Assembly (NCBI GenBank): GCA_020426125.1
Contig: JAGQQQ010000116.1
Span: forward strand, 1 to 10,631
DNA length: 10,631 bases
Direction of reading: 5' to 3'
Origin: Planctomycetaceae bacterium
GTDB lineage: Bacteria; Planctomycetota; Planctomycetia; Planctomycetales; Planctomycetaceae
The notes beneath the pieces were generated by a model. It saw only the letters and a list, made by a program, of their open reading frames with translations, did no database searches and was not told where the DNA came from. Position 1 is the first letter of the stretch; each line of letters starts with the position of its first letter. The translations under genes and the position numbers were made by a program. Positions 6,889-10,631 of this stretch are shown piece by piece.

Positions 6889-8745
6889 TTACTCCTGGAG
6901 ATCGGCCAGCGTCTTCTCGATCAACCGGGGGACGTAATCTCCTCCGCGAGACGGAACCCAGTTTCCTTTTGTTGGGAGTTTGGCCACTTGATCCTTGAGT
7001 GAGACGGCTTTGCCGTCGAGATGGTCAATCGCATTCATCGCCAGGATCGCGACGTAGGGACCGTGTTTCTCCCCGTTGGCTGCCTCAATCAACCAGTTCA
7101 AAGCCTCTTCGCGAACATCCTCTGGTCCGTACTGAGCGACGGCTTCGGCGGCAATTGTTCGCACGCTCGGCGAGGCGTCCTGCCGGATTGCTTCTTTCAG
7201 CCCATCCAGTCCCTGTTGGACGCCTTGCTCCTTGCGAGCCAGCAATCCCTGGGCGGCCCAGTAGCGGATCGCGCTTTCGCTGTTCCTTAACCCAGCCACT
7301 AGATCGGGGGTATCGACAGCCTTCAGTGACGACGCTCTTTCGGCCATCGCAATAATCTCCGCCAGCGGGCACCGGGGGTCAGCATGCCCGAGTTCATAGG
7401 GCGTCAACCCGGGAACACGGTCATGAAGCTCCTGCTCAGGCAGAAAACCGACATCACGAATTTTCAGTTCCCAGTTCAAGAGAGCGGTTCGCAATTCCTG
7501 AAGGATCCCCTGATGCTCGGGAGAGTCCACGAGGTTGTGAACCTCGTCCGGATCCGCTTCCAGATCGTAAAGTTCCTCCGGGGGTTTTTCCTTCCAGAAA
7601 TGGCTTTGTGCTTCGTTGGCCTCGCCGGAATCGTACAGGGCTTTCCAGACACGCGTCGTTGGCGTAATAAACATGTAATTCACATGTTGTCCATACGGAC
7701 GGTGTGGCATGTAGTTGCGGATGTACTGATAACGCTGATTGCGGACCGTTCGGACCATGTCGTAGCGTTCGTCCATCCGTCCCCGAAATCCAAAGGCGTA
7801 CTTCGGATCAACCGTGGCGAATTTTCCTAGAAACGCGTGCCCCTGCATGTGTCTGGGAGGCTTCGCTCCGGCCAGACTGATGACGGTCTGAGCACAATCG
7901 ATAAACCCGATCAGTCGATCCGACGTGCCCCCGGCCTGATACCCGGGAGCCAGATCCTGAAACTTCTCCGGCACGTGGACGATAAACGGCACCAGCAGCC
8001 CCGAATCATACGGCCAGCGTTTGCTGCGCGGCATTCCGGATCCATGGTCCCCGTAAAAGAAGACGATCGTCTCATCCGCAAGTCCAGCCTTTTCCAATTG
8101 TTTGAGCTGATCAGCGAACCACTGATCCATCACGGTGATGTTGTCGTAGTATTGAGCCCAGTCCTGTCGGACTTCTTTCGTATCCGGATGGTAAGCCGGA
8201 ATGCGGGCTTTCGCCGGGTCGTGGACCCAGTCATGGGGTCGGGTCCGAATCTTGCTTTCATGGGTCCCCGTGTGATTGAGAACGGCCATAAAAGGCTGGT
8301 TGTCCTTTAACTGGCCCCAGAGGTTCTTCTTGTCCGCGTCGTCCCAGACCTTTCCCTGTTTGGTGACGTTGTAATCTTCTTTTCCGGGATTGACACAGAA
8401 GTAGCCGGCATCCCGCAGATATTGCGGATACATCAGAAATCCGTCGGGAAGGTCGACGAGACTCCGCATGTGTTCGGCTCCTGTGCTGGGGGGGTACATC
8501 CCTGAAATCAGCGTCGTCCGGGCCGGCGCACAGACCGGTGCGGTCGACCAGGCATTGGTATACAACAGACTCTTTTTCGCGAAAGCATCGAGGTTCGGCG
8601 TGTCGGCATACTGATCGCCGTAACATCCGAGTTCTGGGCCGATGTCCTCCGTCGTCAACCAGAGAATGTTGGGTTGATCGGATGCGAGACCCGGGAGTCC
8701 CATTGAGAAAACGACCAAGACGGAGAGCGCGGAAAGACGAAACAT
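6889..8745 (-). CDS. Secreted type I sulfatase with C-terminal HEAT-like repeats
   Basis: The 618-residue product starts at ATG 8745, chosen because it opens directly with a signal peptide (MFRLSALSVLVVFSMGLPGLAS, likely cut near residue 21-22). The frame is open further upstream, but that extension is not protein-like and would overlap the divergent gene. The alkaline-phosphatase/sulfatase fold begins PNILWLTTEDIG (metal ligand candidates E33/D34). VCAPARTTLISG (71-82) contains the CxPxR signature, with Cys72 the formylglycine precursor, and YGDHGSG (D233-H234) supplies further metal ligands. It should hydrolyse sulfate esters, or N-sulfate groups, of polysaccharides in the periplasm or outside; the substrate is not predictable here. 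Residues about 470-585 contain HEAT-like helical pairs (SAIRYWAAQGL, SVRTIAAEAVAQYG, YVAILAMNAIDHLDG), a tail seen on other planctomycete sulfatases. A formylglycine-generating or anSME enzyme must act from elsewhere; none is in the window. Upstream GAAGAGAATTTT gives a modest ribosome site. Confidence 0.92.
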   Translation of the reverse strand: MFRLSALSVLVVFSMGLPGLASDQPNILWLTTEDIGPELGCYGDQYADTPNLDAFAKKSLLYTNAWSTAPVCAPARTTLISGMYPPSTGAEHMRSLVDLPDGFLMYPQYLRDAGYFCVNPGKEDYNVTKQGKVWDDADKKNLWGQLKDNQPFMAVLNHTGTHESKIRTRPHDWVHDPAKARIPAYHPDTKEVRQDWAQYYDNITVMDQWFADQLKQLEKAGLADETIVFFYGDHGSGMPRSKRWPYDSGLLVPFIVHVPEKFQDLAPGYQAGGTSDRLIGFIDCAQTVISLAGAKPPRHMQGHAFLGKFATVDPKYAFGFRGRMDERYDMVRTVRNQRYQYIRNYMPHRPYGQHVNYMFITPTTRVWKALYDSGEANEAQSHFWKEKPPEELYDLEADPDEVHNLVDSPEHQGILQELRTALLNWELKIRDVGFLPEQELHDRVPGLTPYELGHADPRCPLAEIIAMAERASSLKAVDTPDLVAGLRNSESAIRYWAAQGLLARKEQGVQQGLDGLKEAIRQDASPSVRTIAAEAVAQYGPEDVREEALNWLIEAANGEKHGPYVAILAMNAIDHLDGKAVSLKDQVAKLPTKGNWVPSRGGDYVPRLIEKTLADLQE

Positions 8746-8863
8746 AAAATTCTCTTCGGTTGCAGGGGCCAGCCAACGGCACCATGATGGTGGCATCCCC
8801 TTGGCATGGCAAGCCACCTCGGCTTCGAGGTTTGTTGTTTGTCCCCTTTGAAAACTGGATATC
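8746..8863. promoter_or_regulatory. Divergent intergenic region with 13-base palindrome
   Basis: This 118-base gap separates the start codons of the sulfatase (minus) and the aldolase (plus) and must hold both promoters if each is transcribed from its own start. CACCAT (8780-8785) and ATGGTG (8787-8792) form a perfect palindrome around a single G, the form expected of a dimeric regulator site. GGGG and CCCC tracts flank it loosely. No convincing -35/-10 pair was recognised, so shared regulation is an inference. Confidence 0.4.
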
Positions 8864-8866
8864 GTG

Positions 8867-9646
8867 ATGTCGTTCCCTTCTCTTAAACAACGACTGGCGG
8901 ACGGCCAGACGGTCAACGTGTTTGCGGTCAGCCGGTTGTTCCATCCGAATATGATCGAGGTCTATGGACTTCATGGCGGATTTCACGGATTCTGGATTGA
9001 CGACGAACATGCCGGTTTCTCCGTGCGGGAGATTGAGACAGCGACCGCCTTTGGCCGCGCGGCGGGGTTGGATTCGTTTGTCCGTATCCCTCCCACGGAC
9101 TATGCGACCGTCACGCGCTGTCTGGAGTCGGGAGCGGGCGGAGTGATGGCGGCTCAAATCTCGACGGCGGAACAGGCCGAAGAGTTTGTGCGTTGGTCCA
9201 AATTTGTTCCTCGGGGAAATCGAGGAATGAATGCCGGTGGGTTTGATGGCCGCTTCGGAAATCTGGGGCTGGCGGAATTCTGCGCCAACGCCAATCGGGA
9301 TTCCTTCGTGGCCATCCAGATTGAAACGGTCTCGGCAGTAGACCAATGCGACGAGATTGCCGCGATTGACGGAGTGGATCTGCTGTTCGTCGGGCCGGCA
9401 GACTTGAGCCAGGCCCTGCATGTTCCGGGCGAATTTCTCCACGAAAAATGCCTTGCGGCGGTTGATCGCGTCGCGGCGGCATGTGACAAAAACGGCAAGA
9501 CCTTTGGAGCCGTGACGACGACGGCCGAACATTCCAAAATGCTCGTCGACAAGGGATGCCGCATGCTCTCTCCCACCAACGATGTGCGCACTTTCAACGC
9601 GGGAGTGAAAAGTGTGAAGCAGACGTTTGCCCATCTCTTTGAGTGA
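8867..9646 (+). CDS. HpcH/HpaI-type class II aldolase (2-keto-3-deoxy acid aldolase family)
   Basis: The 259-residue product is a single TIM-barrel domain of the HpcH/HpaI family, which reversibly cleaves 2-keto-3-deoxy or 4-hydroxy-2-keto acids to pyruvate and an aldehyde with a divalent metal. Family landmarks are all visible: WIDDEHAG (43-50, catalytic His48), FVRIP (Arg73), the GAGGVMAAQI strand (89-98), FVPRGNRG (113-120), IQIET (Glu153) and FVGPADLS (Asp179), the last two being metal ligands. Length fits garL/hpaI-type enzymes (about 255). GTG 8864 immediately precedes ATG 8867, and the latter was preferred; no strong Shine-Dalgarno separates them. It is divergent from the sulfatase and followed after 54 bases by the 203-residue gene. 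A role in sugar-acid breakdown is plausible; which substrate (2-dehydro-3-deoxyglucarate, 4-hydroxy-2-oxo-heptanedioate, other) cannot be read here. Confidence 0.9.
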   Translation: MSFPSLKQRLADGQTVNVFAVSRLFHPNMIEVYGLHGGFHGFWIDDEHAGFSVREIETATAFGRAAGLDSFVRIPPTDYATVTRCLESGAGGVMAAQISTAEQAEEFVRWSKFVPRGNRGMNAGGFDGRFGNLGLAEFCANANRDSFVAIQIETVSAVDQCDEIAAIDGVDLLFVGPADLSQALHVPGEFLHEKCLAAVDRVAAACDKNGKTFGAVTTTAEHSKMLVDKGCRMLSPTNDVRTFNAGVKSVKQTFAHLFE

Positions 9647-9686
9647 AGTGGAATCCGACCCGTGTCCTATCCCTTCTCCTCAATGG

Positions 9687-9692
9687 AAAGGA
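9687..9692 (+). promoter_or_regulatory. Ribosome binding site deciding the start of the 203-residue gene
   Basis: AAAGGA lies eight bases before ATG 9701. The alternative starts GTG 9662 and ATG 9683 lack such a site, so 9701 is preferred. Confidence 0.6.
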
Positions 9693-9700
9693 ACTCCGAG

Positions 9701-10312
9701 ATGCTTCCCTTCTTCCGTCGCAAAACCCGACAAGGCGATTTTTGGGCCTGGCTTCAAGAAAATACCGACCGAATCAAACGGAATGGAGGCGAAATCAGCC
9801 CCAGAGTGCTCCGAGAACTCTCAGAGGCGTTTGCAAGCAGTTATCCCGATCTGGTATGGGAAGTTGGCCCCCGGGATGAGGACTGCTGGGAATTCTGCGT
9901 CAGCGCCGATGGCGACCCCAACCTCGTCGACAAAGTTTACTCCGCGATCGAGGACGCGCCCGAGTTGGACGGTTGGGTGGTCCTGCCGTTTCGCCAGCGA
10001 GGGCCGTTGACCGTGGAAGTCGGTTTTGGGGATGCCTCAATGGGTTACGACGACCTGTGGTGCCGTGTCAAAGCTGATGGTCACCGGGCCAAGGTAAAGG
10101 TTCTGATCCGTGGTTTAACAGAAGAGAATTCCGAGCAACTTCTCGGGGCTTCATTGATCCTTCTGGACAACGCGATTGGAGAAGAAGATTCGTTGACGAT
10201 GCTCTCCCATCTGTCGAATGGTCCGCTGCCGGACAATCCACAAAGGACCGATTCTTGTTTTCCGCTCGCGGAGTTGCCGGCCTGGTTGGATCGGCTCAAG
10301 GAATCCGATTAG
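9701..10312 (+). CDS. Conserved-looking hypothetical protein, cytoplasmic, 203 residues
   Basis: This is not assigned to a named family. The product is soluble, acidic overall, with no signal peptide or membrane segment. It opens MLPFFRRKT, then a helical FWAWLQENTDRI segment, a SPRVLRELSEAF helix, and PDLVWEVGP followed by WEFCVSADGDPNLVD, VYSAIEDAPELDGWVVLPF and GPLTVEVGFGDA. The C-terminal third has LLGASLILLDNAIGEEDSLTML and ends PAWLDRLKESD. From memory this pattern (helix, PDL strand, ISADG-like strand, APEL..W.V..FR, LLDEALGE) recurs in a widespread family of small uncharacterised bacterial proteins, perhaps DUF695-like, but I cannot confirm the match. AAAGGA eight bases upstream supports ATG 9701. 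It is probably co-transcribed with the aldolase 54 bases before it. Its stop lies 7 bases from the stop of the convergent sugar transferase, with no terminator visible between them. Confidence 0.75.
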   Translation: MLPFFRRKTRQGDFWAWLQENTDRIKRNGGEISPRVLRELSEAFASSYPDLVWEVGPRDEDCWEFCVSADGDPNLVDKVYSAIEDAPELDGWVVLPFRQRGPLTVEVGFGDASMGYDDLWCRVKADGHRAKVKVLIRGLTEENSEQLLGASLILLDNAIGEEDSLTMLSHLSNGPLPDNPQRTDSCFPLAELPAWLDRLKESD

Positions 10313-10319
10313 CAGAACA

Positions 10320-10631
10320 CTACAGAGCGCCGCTACCAGTGAGGACGACCGAGATCGTGCGAATCAGGATCTTGAAGTCATTCCAAGGTCCGCAGTGCCG
10401 AAGGTAATGCAGATCGAAGGCGACCTTTCGCCGGAAGCTCTCGATTTCGTTATCGTAGCCGTTCAGAATCTGAGCGACACCGGTCAGTCCTGGTTTGAGT
10501 CCGAGCCGGTCGAGGTAATTGGGAATCTCCTCGCTCAGTTTTTCTATGAATTCCGGGCGTTCCGGACGGGGACCCACGAGAGACATTTCCCCTTTGAGGA
10601 CGTTCCACAACTGGGGAAGTTCATCAAGGCG
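10320..10631 (-). CDS. Bacterial sugar transferase (polyprenyl-phosphate glycosyl-1-phosphate transferase), C-terminal part
   Basis: The frame enters from the right edge and ends at the stop at 10320-10322; 103 residues are visible. They carry the conserved catalytic-domain end of the PF02397 family (WcaJ, ExoY, PssA/EpsL type): RLDELPQLWNVLKGEMSLVG with PRPERPEF directly after, then LKPGLTGVAQI, a segment rich in the family's invariant residues, and FDLHYL followed by a final hydrophobic stretch (ILIRTISVVLTG). Such membrane enzymes move a hexose-1-phosphate from a UDP-sugar onto undecaprenyl phosphate, the first step in building exopolysaccharide or a capsule repeat unit. The N-terminal membrane helices lie outside the window, so it is unknown whether this is the short ExoY form or the long WcaJ form with a CoA-binding-like domain. 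It converges on the hypothetical gene. Confidence 0.9.
   Translation of the reverse strand, partial: RLDELPQLWNVLKGEMSLVGPRPERPEFIEKLSEEIPNYLDRLGLKPGLTGVAQILNGYDNEIESFRRKVAFDLHYLRHCGPWNDFKILIRTISVVLTGSGAL

Noticed and set aside
4415..8745. One large minus-strand operon of four genes (sulfatase, HAD, FabZ-like, DUF1080)
   Set aside because: A 264-base gap with a hairpin separates HAD from FabZ, so two two-gene operons are better supported.
8746..8916. 57-codon upstream extension of the sulfatase frame
   Set aside because: It would bury the signal peptide inside the protein, reads as non-coding sequence and overlaps the divergent aldolase start.
8258..9634. Long 458-codon minus-strand open frame across the sulfatase start and the aldolase
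   Set aside because: It is antisense to the aldolase and out of frame with the sulfatase; the real genes carry clear family motifs and this frame does not.
10313..10319. Bidirectional terminator between the convergent stop codons
   Set aside because: Only seven bases separate the stops and no hairpin with a T-run was seen there; termination, if any, lies inside the neighbouring gene.
1..10631. Defence system, CRISPR array, prophage or biosynthetic cluster
   Set aside because: No repeats-spacer pattern, phage genes, nucleases with helicases or biosynthetic core enzymes were found; the content is ordinary chromosomal metabolism.

Overview
The window reads as chromosomal DNA of a planctomycete (phylum Planctomycetota). 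This is inferred from the gene content: a secreted type I sulfatase with a HEAT-like tail, a secreted DUF1080 (3-keto-disaccharide hydrolase) protein, an MFS/PlsC/acyl-ACP-synthetase fusion and short operons of unrelated genes. The base composition is moderately GC-rich. No rRNA, tRNA, CRISPR array or intact mobile element was seen. Genus cannot be fixed from sequence reading alone.

Layout. (1) Positions 1-354, minus: N-terminal part of a membrane-anchored class I SAM-dependent methyltransferase, cut by the window edge. (2) 355-641: divergent intergenic region with one small hairpin. (3) 642-4172, plus: a 1176-residue fusion of an LplT-like lysophospholipid transporter, a PlsC-type acyltransferase and an acyl-ACP synthetase, a complete lysophospholipid uptake and re-acylation machine in one polypeptide. 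(4) About 4290-4414: a decayed IS orfA-type transposase start with two reading-frame changes, lying between convergent genes. (5) 5639 down to 4415, minus: a FabZ-like dehydratase followed after 19 bases by a secreted DUF1080 protein. (6) 8745 down to 5904, minus: a secreted sulfatase followed after 25 bases by a HAD-fold protein whose catalytic aspartate is replaced by asparagine; a small hairpin follows this pair. (7) 8746-8863: divergent intergenic region with a 13-base palindrome. (8) 8867-10312, plus: an HpcH/HpaI-type aldolase, then an uncharacterised 203-residue protein. (9) 10320-10631, minus: C-terminal part of an exopolysaccharide-type sugar transferase, cut by the right edge and converging on gene 8 with 7 bases between the stop codons.

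How the genes may work together. The sulfatase and DUF1080 protein point to extracytoplasmic breakdown of sulfated or modified polysaccharide, and the aldolase divergent from the sulfatase could act on a 2-keto-3-deoxy sugar acid downstream of such breakdown. The Aas-type fusion and FabZ-like protein belong to lipid and acyl-ACP metabolism. No single coherent new system is evident. The most unusual items are the HAD protein with degenerate catalytic motifs, the three-part lipid-repair fusion and the transposase relic. No gene-free stretch exceeds 300 bases.
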